Source of the DNA: an uncultured Eubacteriales bacterium
GTDB taxonomy: Bacteria > Bacillota_A > Clostridia > Christensenellales > Aristaeellaceae
Direction of reading: 5' to 3'
Assembly (NCBI GenBank): GCA_902803675.1
Contig: CADCQZ010000390.1
Location: 1-9,929 of the forward strand
Length of the DNA: 9,929 bases
Under the pieces are notes generated by a model. It worked only from the letters and a program-made list of their open reading frames with translations, searched no databases and was not told the origin of the DNA. The translations under genes and the position numbers were made by a program. Below are positions 1 to 6,739 of the stretch, piece after piece; the first letter of the stretch is position 1, and each line of letters opens with the position of its first letter.

Positions 1-146
1 AGGGTGGACTTCCCCGACCCGGTCTTTCCCACGATGGCGACGTACATCCCGTCGCTGAATTCCAGGGATACGTCCTTCAGGGCCGCGGTCTCATAGGGCG
101 TGCCCGTCTGATAGACGCAGCTTACGTTTTTCAGTGTCAGAGGCAT
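1..146 (-). CDS. ecfA2: ECF transporter ATPase EcfA2 (partial, N-terminal 48 residues)
   Basis: This is the N-terminal end of an ABC ATPase; the rest lies beyond the left window edge. The visible part begins MPLTLKNVSCVYQ, continues with a YQTGTPYE-type A-loop region (about residues 12-19) typical of EcfA2, and reaches the Walker A motif GKTGSGKST at residues 40-48. By family knowledge, EcfA2 pairs with EcfA1 and EcfT as the energising module of energy-coupling-factor importers for vitamins or metals. The ATG (144-146) lies inside the last codons of ecfA1, giving a 10-bp overlap that suggests translational coupling. An AGGAGG site (157-162) sits 10 bases upstream, within ecfA1. The substrate cannot be told from this window. 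An ordinary ABC ATPase is the alternative, but the tandem arrangement with ecfA1 argues for EcfA2. Confidence 0.88.
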   Translation of the reverse strand, partial: MPLTLKNVSCVYQTGTPYETAALKDVSLEFSDGMYVAIVGKTGSGKST

Positions 147-958
147 TTTTCCGCCACCTCCTGCGCCAGCTCATCCACGGTCAGGCAGAAGTCCACGTCG
201 AACCCCGCTTCTCTCAGGCGGAGGCACATGCCCGCGGCATCCGGCAGGGCCAGGCGGTTTTCCTCGACGATCCGGGGATCGGTGAATATCTCCCGCGGCG
301 CGCCGCGGAAGGCGACACGGCCGTCCTTCATGAGGATGATGTCATCGCAGCGCACCGCTTCGTCCATGAAGTGGGTGATCCAGATGACCGTGATCCCCTT
401 CTCCCGGTTGAGCCGCTTCATGATGTCGAACACCTCGCGCCGGCCTCTGGGGTCCAGCATGGCGGTGGCCTCGTCGCAGATGATCACGCGGGGCTCCATC
501 GCCAGGATGCCCGCGATGGCCACCCGCTGCTTCTGCCCGCCGGACAAAAGATGCGGCGCCTTGTCGGCGTAAGCTTCCATGTCCACGGACTTCAGGGCGT
601 CTGAGATCCTTTCGGGCATCTGAGCAGGGGGCACTCCCAGGTTTTCCAGACCGAAGGCCACGTCGTCACGGACAGAAGTGGCGATGATCTGGTTGTCCGG
701 GTTCTGGAAGATCATGCCCACGGAGCTCCTGATATTCCACAGGAGCGCGTCGTCCGAGGTGTCCATGCCGTCCACATAGGCCTTCCCCTCCCGGGGCAGG
801 CACAGGGCGTTGAAGATCTTGGCGAGCGTGGACTTGCCGGACCCGTTCCCGCCCAGGACGGCGGTGAAGGATCCCTCACCGATCTTCAAAGTAACGTCCC
901 TGAGGACATCCCCGGACTCTTCATCGTATGCAAAGCTGACATTGCGGATATCGATCAT
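137..958 (-). CDS. ecfA1: ECF transporter ATPase EcfA1
   Basis: A complete 273-residue cytoplasmic ABC ATPase, the usual length for EcfA. It has Walker A GGNGSGKST (residues 36-44), the Q-loop in MIFQNPDNQ (Q85), signature LSGGQ (138-142), Walker B VIICDEAT (D162, E163) and the H-loop His at 196. The stretch DEATAMLDP after Walker B is characteristic of EcfA/CbiO-type ATPases. By family knowledge it forms a heterodimer with EcfA2 on the membrane protein EcfT and powers several substrate-binding S components. The C-terminal 50 or so residues form the usual EcfA extension. The ATG at 958 is preceded by GAGAGG at about 7 bases, just after the stop of the thioesterase gene 18 bp upstream, so the two are probably co-transcribed. 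The next gene, ecfA2, overlaps its 3' end. EcfT and S components are not in the window. Confidence 0.93.
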   Translation of the reverse strand: MIDIRNVSFAYDEESGDVLRDVTLKIGEGSFTAVLGGNGSGKSTLAKIFNALCLPREGKAYVDGMDTSDDALLWNIRSSVGMIFQNPDNQIIATSVRDDVAFGLENLGVPPAQMPERISDALKSVDMEAYADKAPHLLSGGQKQRVAIAGILAMEPRVIICDEATAMLDPRGRREVFDIMKRLNREKGITVIWITHFMDEAVRCDDIILMKDGRVAFRGAPREIFTDPRIVEENRLALPDAAGMCLRLREAGFDVDFCLTVDELAQEVAEKCL

Positions 959-976
959 GCCTGTTCCTCTCCCGTT

Positions 977-1453
977 TCACTCGTTCCGGGGGCTTAACGT
1001 GTCGCGGCGCCTGCGCGCGTTCCGGATATCCCGGCGCGTCTCGGCGTCCAGGTACTCTTTTTTCTCTTCATCCGTCTCCGGTACGAAGGGCCTGACCCTG
1101 ACGGGCCTGTCCTCCTCATCCAGGGCCACATAGACCGCGTATGCCCGGTTGACGAGGGTGCGCGTGCCGTCAAGTTGCTCAACGAAACTGTCGATCCTCA
1201 CCTCGAGGGAAGTATTCCCTGTCCAGGTGACGCGGGCCTCCTGGACCACCGTATCATTGAGAAAAGCCGCGCCGATAAAGCTGAGATTATCCACGCAGGC
1301 CGTGGTGACGGCACGGTTGGTATACCGCCGGGCCGCCACCGCGCCCGTGATATCGATCCAGGCCATCATCTGCCCGCCGAAGAGGCGCTGGCTGCCCGTA
1401 CCGTTGCAGTGCTGGGGCAGCACGATCTGGACCGTTGATGTGATCCCTTCCAT
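977..1453 (-). CDS. Acyl-CoA thioesterase, hotdog fold (YciA/ACOT type)
   Basis: A 158-residue protein of the single-hotdog acyl-CoA thioesterase family, which hydrolyses acyl-CoA to free acid and CoA in the cytoplasm. The family motif is visible near the N-terminus: N17, then LFGGQMMAWID at residues 24-34, followed by TGAVAA. The Asp at 34 matches the catalytic Asp of YciA-like enzymes. The pattern VTTACVDNLSFIGAA (49-63) is the typical second strand region. The C-terminus (about 128-158) is very charged, rich in Arg and Glu, and probably extends past the fold. The ATG at 1453 has an AGGGAG site about 8 bases upstream. The gene is followed by ecfA1 after 18 bp, so the thioesterase and ECF ATPases probably share a transcript, though no functional link is obvious. 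The chain length of its substrate is not predictable here. Confidence 0.85.
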   Translation of the reverse strand: MEGITSTVQIVLPQHCNGTGSQRLFGGQMMAWIDITGAVAARRYTNRAVTTACVDNLSFIGAAFLNDTVVQEARVTWTGNTSLEVRIDSFVEQLDGTRTLVNRAYAVYVALDEEDRPVRVRPFVPETDEEKKEYLDAETRRDIRNARRRRDTLSPRNE

Positions 1454-1493
1454 GTCCCGTCTCCCTTTTAACAGACAAAGTTTCGATTTGTCC

Positions 1494-1522
1494 TTGTTTT
1501 TTTCATCGAGCTATGGTATAGT
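1494..1522 (+). promoter_or_regulatory. Sigma-70-type promoter of tRNA-Arg
   Basis: A -35 element TTGTTT (1494-1499) and a -10 element TATAGT (1517-1522) are separated by exactly 17 bp, placing the transcription start near 1529, about 15 bases before the mature tRNA. Four of six and five of six bases match the consensus. Confidence 0.7.
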
Positions 1523-1543
1523 ATGCCTTGTCTTTCAAGACAC

Positions 1544-1620
1544 GCACCCGTAGCTCAGCAGGATAGAGCGTTCGCCTCCTAAGCGAAAGGCCGCGCGTTC
1601 GAATCGCGCCGGGTGCGCCA
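1544..1620 (+). tRNA. tRNA-Arg (anticodon CCU, reads AGG)
   Basis: A full cloverleaf can be folded by eye. The acceptor stem GCACCCG (1544-1550) pairs with CGGGTGC (1610-1616). The D arm is GCTC...GAGC. The anticodon stem TTCGC (1571-1575) pairs with GCGAA (1583-1587) around loop CTCCTAA, which places anticodon CCT at 1578-1580. The T arm GCGCG (1593-1597) pairs with CGCGC (1605-1609) around TTCGAAT. The discriminator base is G1617 and CCA is encoded at 1618-1620. CCU identifies an arginine tRNA for the codon AGG. The gene lies on the strand opposite to its neighbours on both sides and has its own promoter and terminator. No integrase or flanking att repeat is seen, although such tRNA genes are common integration sites. 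Confidence 0.97.
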
Positions 1621-1647
1621 AGCCGGGCATAATGCCGCGGCTTTTTT
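1621..1647 (+). terminator. Intrinsic terminator of tRNA-Arg
   Basis: Immediately after the CCA end, AGCCG (1621-1625) pairs with CGGCT (1638-1642) and GGC (1626-1628) with GCC (1634-1636), leaving G1637 bulged, followed by a run of six T (1642-1647). It works only in the plus direction because no A-run precedes the stem, so it should not stop transcription coming from ppk1 on the minus strand. Confidence 0.82.
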
Positions 1648-1665
1648 GTTGCCCGGAAAAGCGTG

Positions 1666-3966
1666 TCAGCGGTCCTCGTCGTCTCGGAACGCGTCGAACA
1701 TGCTTTCCACATCCTCAGAGCCGTCCCGATCGCCGCCCAGCGTGTCGAGGGAAAAGTCCTCGTCCTCACCGGGATCGTCATCGGGAAGAAGGATCTCATC
1801 CTCCTCCGGGCCGCCGGCAGCGGCGGCCGTGACGGGATCCTCGGAGGCGTCCGGAACCTCGTCCTCATCCTGCCGGTCCTTCCGGTCGATGGAGCGAAGG
1901 TCATCCTCATCCAGCACGGGCGACAGATCCTCGATCATGGCATGGCCGCAGATCCGCTCCTCCTGAGCGTTGATGGCGGGCTCGCCCCGGCGGACGCGCA
2001 CATAAAGGCCGTTCTTTTTCTTTTCCCAGGCCTTGACGTTGTCCCGCCACTCATCCCTCAGGGTGGCGATGATCCGGGCCTTGATATCCGCGTCCTCGAT
2101 GGGGAACATCAGCTCCACGCGCTTGTCAAGGTTCCGCGGCATCCAGTCGGCGGAGGAAAGATAAACGGTCTGATCCCCGCCGTGGTGGAAGATGAATATC
2201 CGGGCATGCTCCAGGAAACGCCCCACGATGGAACGGATCTGGATGTTCTTGCGTTTTTTGATACAGCAGATGCCCCTGACCAGGAGACGGATCTGAACGC
2301 CCGCGTCCGCGGCCCTGTACAGGAGACGGATCATGTCCGGATCGCACAGGGAGTTCATTTTGGCGCTGATCAGGGCCGGCAGGCCCTCCCTGGCGTTCCT
2401 GATCTCGTACTTGATCAGGTCCGCCAGAGTGCTGCGCAGCTGATAGGGCGCCGTGACCAGCTTGTCCATCACCGCTTCGCCGCCGTACCCGGTCACCATA
2501 TTGAAGAACTTGCCCGCGTCCCTGCCGATCACCGCGTCGGCGGTGAAAAGGCCGAAGTCCGTATACAGTTTCGCGGTGGAATCGTTGTAATTGCCCGTTC
2601 CCAGATGCACATAGCTGCGCATGCCGTCATCCTCTTTGCGCACCACCAGGGTGATCTTGGAATGGGTCTTCAGATCGGCCACGCCGTAATACACGTGGCA
2701 GCCCGCCTTTTCCAGCTCCAGGCACCATTTGATATTGTTTTCCTCGTCGAAGCGGGCACGGACCTCCAGCAGCACGGTGACCTGCTTGCCGTTCTGCGCC
2801 GCCTGGGCCAGGGCCGCCACGATGGGGCTCTTGCCGCTGACGCGGTAAAGCGTCTGCTTGATGGCCATGACCTGCGGATCTTCCGCCGCACGGCACACGA
2901 AATCCACCACCGGATCGAAGGAGTCATAGGGGTGATGCAGCAGCCGGTCGGATGAGCGGATGTATTCGAAGATATCCCCTGACTGCAGGTATTTTTCATC
3001 GATCCAGGGGGTGAAGGGATCGAAGCGCAGGTGGTCGAAGCCCTCGTAACCGCTGACCTCCTTCATGAAGTAGGTCAGATCGATGGGACCGGGCACGTGC
3101 ATGGTCTCTTTTTCCGTGATGCACAGATACTTCCTCAGACGGATGAGGAGCCGCGGGTCACAGCCCTTGGGCACTTCCAGACGCACCACCTTGCCCCATT
3201 TGCGCCGTTTGAGGTTTTTGCGCATCTCGGCGATGAGCAGTGCCGCGTCATGATCGTTATACAGGAAATCCGCGTTCCTCGTCAGCCGGAAGGGAGCCAT
3301 GGCCACGGGCTTCAGGCCGTTGAAGAGCCGGGACATATGCATGCAGATGACATCCTCCAGCAGGATGCCGCGCTTATGGCCGATGCCGCTGGGCAGCAGT
3401 ACCACCCTGGACAGGGAAGTGGGTACGGATACCAGAGCGAAGCGGTAGCCGCCGGAACGCATCCGGGGCGGCAGCAGCACGGCGATATGGAGGCATTTGG
3501 CGGTCAGGAGCGGAAACGGCCTCTGGGCCGTGATGGCCCACGGGGTCAGGAGCGGGAGCACCTGCTCATCGAAATACTCCCCCAGCCACTTGAGCTGTTC
3601 CTTGTCCAGCATGCCCGGGGACAGAAAATGGATCCCTTCCATGGCCAGCGCCGGAAGGAGCTTGCGCTGCAGCACGTAATACTGCCGGTCCACCTGTCTG
3701 TGGGCTTCCTGCCAGACAGCGTTGAGCTGTTCCTTGTAGGTCATGCCGGCCGGGTCCAGCTTACCGGAACCCTCCTCGATATTGCGGCACAGGGATCCCA
3801 CCCGCACCATAAAGAACTCGTCCAGATTGCTGGATACGATGGACAGGAACTTGGACTGTTCCAGAAGAGGATTATCATCGTTCTGCGCTTCCGACAGGAT
3901 CCGGTAGTTGAAATCCAGCCAGGACAATTCTCGGTTTTCGATCTCAAGCTTTGGCATCGTACTCAC
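1666..3966 (-). CDS. ppk1: Polyphosphate kinase 1 with long acidic C-terminal tail
   Basis: Ppk1 reversibly moves the terminal phosphate of ATP onto polyphosphate chains. The 766-residue protein shows the family order: the N-terminal helical domain (NRELSWLDFNYR, residues 11-22; NLDEFFMVRV, 47-56), the head domain, and two phospholipase-D-like C-terminal domains. The phosphorylated histidine is H435 in LKTHSKI, and the second conserved histidine is H587 in FLEHARIFIF. The ATP-site region YRVSGKSPI (374-382) and LLEVRARFDEENNI (399-412) are also present. The family usually ends near 690-700 residues. Here about 82 extra residues follow, with roughly 35 Asp or Glu and no Lys after the first 12. 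The start is GTG at 3966, or ATG at 3957; the GGAG at 3970-3973 is rather close to the first (3 bases) and far from the second (12 bases), so the choice is open. The gene lies 23 bp downstream of the metallophosphoesterase gene and probably shares its promoter. No minus-strand terminator is visible after its stop. Confidence 0.96.
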   Translation of the reverse strand: MSTMPKLEIENRELSWLDFNYRILSEAQNDDNPLLEQSKFLSIVSSNLDEFFMVRVGSLCRNIEEGSGKLDPAGMTYKEQLNAVWQEAHRQVDRQYYVLQRKLLPALAMEGIHFLSPGMLDKEQLKWLGEYFDEQVLPLLTPWAITAQRPFPLLTAKCLHIAVLLPPRMRSGGYRFALVSVPTSLSRVVLLPSGIGHKRGILLEDVICMHMSRLFNGLKPVAMAPFRLTRNADFLYNDHDAALLIAEMRKNLKRRKWGKVVRLEVPKGCDPRLLIRLRKYLCITEKETMHVPGPIDLTYFMKEVSGYEGFDHLRFDPFTPWIDEKYLQSGDIFEYIRSSDRLLHHPYDSFDPVVDFVCRAAEDPQVMAIKQTLYRVSGKSPIVAALAQAAQNGKQVTVLLEVRARFDEENNIKWCLELEKAGCHVYYGVADLKTHSKITLVVRKEDDGMRSYVHLGTGNYNDSTAKLYTDFGLFTADAVIGRDAGKFFNMVTGYGGEAVMDKLVTAPYQLRSTLADLIKYEIRNAREGLPALISAKMNSLCDPDMIRLLYRAADAGVQIRLLVRGICCIKKRKNIQIRSIVGRFLEHARIFIFHHGGDQTVYLSSADWMPRNLDKRVELMFPIEDADIKARIIATLRDEWRDNVKAWEKKKNGLYVRVRRGEPAINAQEERICGHAMIEDLSPVLDEDDLRSIDRKDRQDEDEVPDASEDPVTAAAAGGPEEDEILLPDDDPGEDEDFSLDTLGGDRDGSEDVESMFDAFRDDEDR

Positions 3967-3989
3967 ACGCTCCGATCCGACAAGATATA

Positions 3990-5084
3990 CTAATCCACGA
4001 TCTTCCTGGTCAGAGTGACCAGGGTGAGATCCGGCTGATTGAACAGCCTGAAATAACGCATGATCCCGGGATAGCTCCGGGACACGTTCAGCCCCGGCGT
4101 GATCACCTGGGTGACCCCCACCACGGACTGGGCGCCCTTGAGCCCGTTATCACTGACAAAAAAACCGCTCTCCCCGAGATTGAAGGAACGGGGGATGAAG
4201 AAAGCGCCGCCCCAGGGGACACGCCACTGCCCCGCGTTGTAGTGCCCGGCGAGCACCAGGGAGATGCCCTGGATGTACAGGCTCTTTCCGCCATAGAACA
4301 GATCATGCAGGTCCCTCAGGCCGCTCTCGGACAGGGGCACATGGGAAAGAGCCACGTGGATATCGGTGCGCAGCATGGTCCTTTGCGCCTCCCGGATCCT
4401 CCCGATCCGGTCCAGCTGATACTCAGCCGCCCGCAGATACGCGTCCCTCTGAGGCGTACCCTGCTCCCGCAGGAGCTCATCCCGCCGGGCGGAGGCCGTA
4501 CGTTCCGCGGCGTCCAGGTCCAGGGTGTACAGGGCTTCGGGGCAGAACCAGATCACGCTCCCCCCCGCCTCGTACCGGTACGGCGCGTCCAGATACTCGG
4601 CGCCGGCCTGCTCGATCTGCCGGATGTAGGGCGCACGGACATCCCCGTCGCTCAGGGCGTCCGTGTTCAGGGGCGAGGGGTCCTCGTCACCGGGAATGAA
4701 CAGGACGGGTCTTCCTCCCTCCAGCTGTTCCAGTACCCTGATAAAAGCCCTGGGGCTTCCTCTTTCATCGGTCACATCCCCCACGACACACAGGACATCG
4801 TGATCCGTCGAGTTGATCAGGCGCACCAGATCCGACTGGTTGATGCCGAAGGATGCCCCATGCAGATCGCTCATCACCAGGATCTTCGTGCCCTCCAGGC
4901 GGGAGGGGAGCGCGTTGACGGTCACAGACAGCTTCCCGACGCTCACAGTGGAGGAAATGATCATATTATATACGGAGATCACGATGACGATGACCAGGAT
5001 CAGGAAAAGCACGGCCATGGAAAAAACATGCTTCTTTTTCCTGCGGTCCACGAAAAAACCATCCTGAAAGCTTCTGCTGCCCAT
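3990..5084 (-). CDS. Membrane-anchored divergent calcineurin-like metallophosphoesterase
   Basis: A 364-residue protein with a basic N-terminus (RRKKK at 14-18), one hydrophobic segment (about 20-43) and a C-terminal domain probably outside the membrane, as judged from the positive-inside rule. The domain resembles calcineurin-like metallophosphoesterases. Motif I is SDLHG (D73, H75) and motif II is GDVTDE (D103). The position usually reading GN-H-D/E reads GDED (132-135), a conserved His is H248 in LSHVP, and the last motif, usually GH-x-H, reads GHYN (H281, N283). The catalytic-His position of motif III and one metal ligand of the last motif are therefore replaced. A charged, probably helical insert (about 190-237) lies between motifs III and IV. 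The ATG at 5084 has AGGGG about 6 bases upstream. ppk1 follows after 23 bp, hinting at a role near phosphate or polyphosphate metabolism, but the substrate is unknown and activity is uncertain. Confidence 0.8.
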   Translation of the reverse strand: MGSRSFQDGFFVDRRKKKHVFSMAVLFLILVIVIVISVYNMIISSTVSVGKLSVTVNALPSRLEGTKILVMSDLHGASFGINQSDLVRLINSTDHDVLCVVGDVTDERGSPRAFIRVLEQLEGGRPVLFIPGDEDPSPLNTDALSDGDVRAPYIRQIEQAGAEYLDAPYRYEAGGSVIWFCPEALYTLDLDAAERTASARRDELLREQGTPQRDAYLRAAEYQLDRIGRIREAQRTMLRTDIHVALSHVPLSESGLRDLHDLFYGGKSLYIQGISLVLAGHYNAGQWRVPWGGAFFIPRSFNLGESGFFVSDNGLKGAQSVVGVTQVITPGLNVSRSYPGIMRYFRLFNQPDLTLVTLTRKIVD

Positions 5085-5117
5085 AAGACCCCTTCAACGG
5101 CAAAATTCAACAGATAT

Positions 5118-5147
5118 ATTATACATCAAAATTATTACAAACTGCAA
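5118..5147 (-). promoter_or_regulatory. Promoter of the metallophosphoesterase-ppk1 operon
   Basis: On the minus strand a perfect -10 TATAAT (5118-5123) lies 18 bp from a -35-like TTGCAG (5142-5147). Transcription would start near 5111, giving a leader of about 27 bases. It sits within an AT-rich block and between the two arms of an inverted repeat (5110-5117 and 5160-5167). Confidence 0.6.
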
Positions 5148-5177
5148 CAATAAGATGAAATATCTGTAACAAAGCAG

Positions 5178-5206
5178 TTGCCATCGATCGCCGCGCGTGA
5201 TAAAAT
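5178..5206 (+). promoter_or_regulatory. Promoter of radA
   Basis: The -35 TTGCCA (5178-5183) and -10 TAAAAT (5201-5206) have a 17-bp spacer, with predicted start near 5213 and a leader of about 29 bases. The radA ribosome binding site AGGAGG (5232-5237) follows. This promoter is back to back with that of the metallophosphoesterase operon. Confidence 0.65.
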
Positions 5207-5241
5207 CCCGTTGAAAGGGCTATAGACCCATAGGAGGAAGC

Positions 5242-6636
5242 ATGGCAAAGACCAGGATCACCTATGTCTGTGACGAATGCGGCTACGAGACCGCCAAATG
5301 GTTCGGGAAATGCCCCGAGTGCGGGCGATGGAATACCCTCAGGGAGACCGTACAGGGCCCGGCGCCCGCCGCGCCCGAAAAGGCCGCCAAGCGCCAGCAG
5401 GGCATCGGGCAGGAACCCCTTCCGATCCGGGACATCGATCCGGGACATATCCTGTACGAGCAGACCGGCATCGGCGAACTGGACAGGGTACTGGGCGGCG
5501 GCATCGTGGAAGGCAGTTTCATCCTGGTGGGCGGCGAGCCCGGCATCGGCAAGTCCACCCTGCTCCTGCAGATGAGCCATCAGCTGGCGCTCAAAGGGAA
5601 GAAAGTGCTGTATATCAGCGGCGAGGAGAGCCGCAACCAGATCAGCCTGCGGGCCAAAAGGATCGGCGCCGGCGATTCGGACCTGCTGCTCATGACAGAG
5701 AACGCCATGGACCTTATATGGGACAAACTGGAGAAGTACCGCCCCGATTACTGCGTGATCGACTCGATACAGACCATGTACCGCCCGGACATGGCTTCGG
5801 CTCCCGGCTCCGTCAGCCAGATCAGGGAATGCGCGTCCATGCTGATGCGGTACGCGAAGGAATACGGCTGCGGCATCATCCTGGTGGGCCACGTCACCAA
5901 GGAGGGCACCCTGGCAGGTCCCCGCGTGCTGGAACACATGGTGGACGTGGTGCTCTCCTTCGAAGGCGATCCCAAACACGAATACCGGCTCCTTCGGGCC
6001 ACGAAGAACCGTTTCGGCTCGGTGAACGAGCTGGGCGTATTCGAAATGACGGGGAGCGGCATGATCCCGGTCAAGAACCCGTCGGAGACACTGCTGAGCC
6101 AGCGCACCCGGAACACAAGCGGTTCCTGTGTCCTGTGCGCGATGGAAGGCACACGGCCGATCCTGGTGGATGTCCAGGCGCTGTGCGTCAAATCCTACTA
6201 CACGTCGCCCCGCAGGACCGTGAACGGCCTTGATTCCTCCCGGGTGATCCTGCTCCTGGCGGTCATGGAAAAGCGCCTGGGCATACGCCTGTACGACAAG
6301 GACGTATACATCAACGTGGCCGGCGGCCTGGACCTGGACGAGCCGGCGGCGGACCTGGCTGTATGCTGTGCCGTGGCCTCATCCGTATGCGACAGGCCGG
6401 TGCCCCCCAACTGGGCCGTGATGGGCGAGATCGGCCTGGCGGGCGAGGTGCGCGCCATCCCCCACGTGGACAGGCGGGCCGGGGAATGCGCGCGGCTGGG
6501 ATTCGACCACGTGCTGTGCCCGAAGCACTCCGCGCGCAAAGCCGTCTCCCCGGAGGGTGTGGAGCTCGTCGGGGCGGATACCCTGCCCCAGGCTTTCGCG
6601 TTCCTGGACATCCTGCCCCGCCGGAGCGGCACCTGA
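5242..6636 (+). CDS. radA: DNA repair protein RadA (Sms), branch-migration ATPase
   Basis: A 464-residue protein of typical RadA length. It begins with a four-cysteine zinc finger (C10, C13, C24, C27). The RecA-like ATPase core follows, with Walker A GGEPGIGKST (97-106), Walker B ending at D174 (CVIDSIQT), and the RadA-specific KNRFG motif at 255-259. The C-terminal part (about 300-464) is the Lon-protease-like domain, with GGLDLDEPAADLAV at 361-374, which in RadA serves DNA binding and oligomer formation rather than proteolysis. By family knowledge RadA promotes branch migration during homologous recombination and helps process stalled forks. The ATG at 5242 has AGGAGG 4 bases upstream and its own promoter. 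No convincing intrinsic terminator is seen after the stop, so read-through into the small ORF region downstream is possible. Confidence 0.96.
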   Translation: MAKTRITYVCDECGYETAKWFGKCPECGRWNTLRETVQGPAPAAPEKAAKRQQGIGQEPLPIRDIDPGHILYEQTGIGELDRVLGGGIVEGSFILVGGEPGIGKSTLLLQMSHQLALKGKKVLYISGEESRNQISLRAKRIGAGDSDLLLMTENAMDLIWDKLEKYRPDYCVIDSIQTMYRPDMASAPGSVSQIRECASMLMRYAKEYGCGIILVGHVTKEGTLAGPRVLEHMVDVVLSFEGDPKHEYRLLRATKNRFGSVNELGVFEMTGSGMIPVKNPSETLLSQRTRNTSGSCVLCAMEGTRPILVDVQALCVKSYYTSPRRTVNGLDSSRVILLLAVMEKRLGIRLYDKDVYINVAGGLDLDEPAADLAVCCAVASSVCDRPVPPNWAVMGEIGLAGEVRAIPHVDRRAGECARLGFDHVLCPKHSARKAVSPEGVELVGADTLPQAFAFLDILPRRSGT

Positions 6637-6739
6637 AGACAGCAGCCGGGACGATTAAATAAAAATGACAAAGGCCGTAATATTTTTCGTCTCTGCCTCG
6701 TCTATATATATGAACGGCGTTCGAAGGGAGGTACAATCC

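Noticed and set aside
1510..1538. Minus-strand promoter for the thioesterase operon (TTGAAA, 17 bp, CATAGC)
   Set aside because: The -10 matches the consensus at only three of six positions; too weak to list as a feature, although some promoter probably exists in this interval.
1544..1620. tRNA-Arg as an attachment site of an integrated element
   Set aside because: No integrase, no repeated 3' tRNA fragment and no foreign-looking genes are visible in the flanks.
1623..1656. Antiterminator-like alternative pairing CCGGGCA (1623-1629) with TGCCCGG (1650-1656) around the tRNA terminator
   Set aside because: The second arm lies beyond the T-run, so it would be transcribed only after termination has been decided, and no T-run follows on either strand.
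1663..2955. A 430-codon open frame on the plus strand opposite ppk1
   Set aside because: It lies entirely antisense to the well-recognised ppk1 gene, has no family features and reads like a compositional shadow (runs of His, Gln and Val), as expected in GC-rich coding DNA.
3951..5153. A 400-codon plus-strand frame opposite the metallophosphoesterase
   Set aside because: It mirrors a minus-strand gene with recognisable motifs, a promoter and a ribosome binding site; the frame itself has none of these and no known domain.
6712..6722. LexA/SOS box reading of GAAC...GTTC
   Set aside because: The Bacillota SOS box has four bases between GAAC and GTTC; here there are three, so it does not fit LexA binding.
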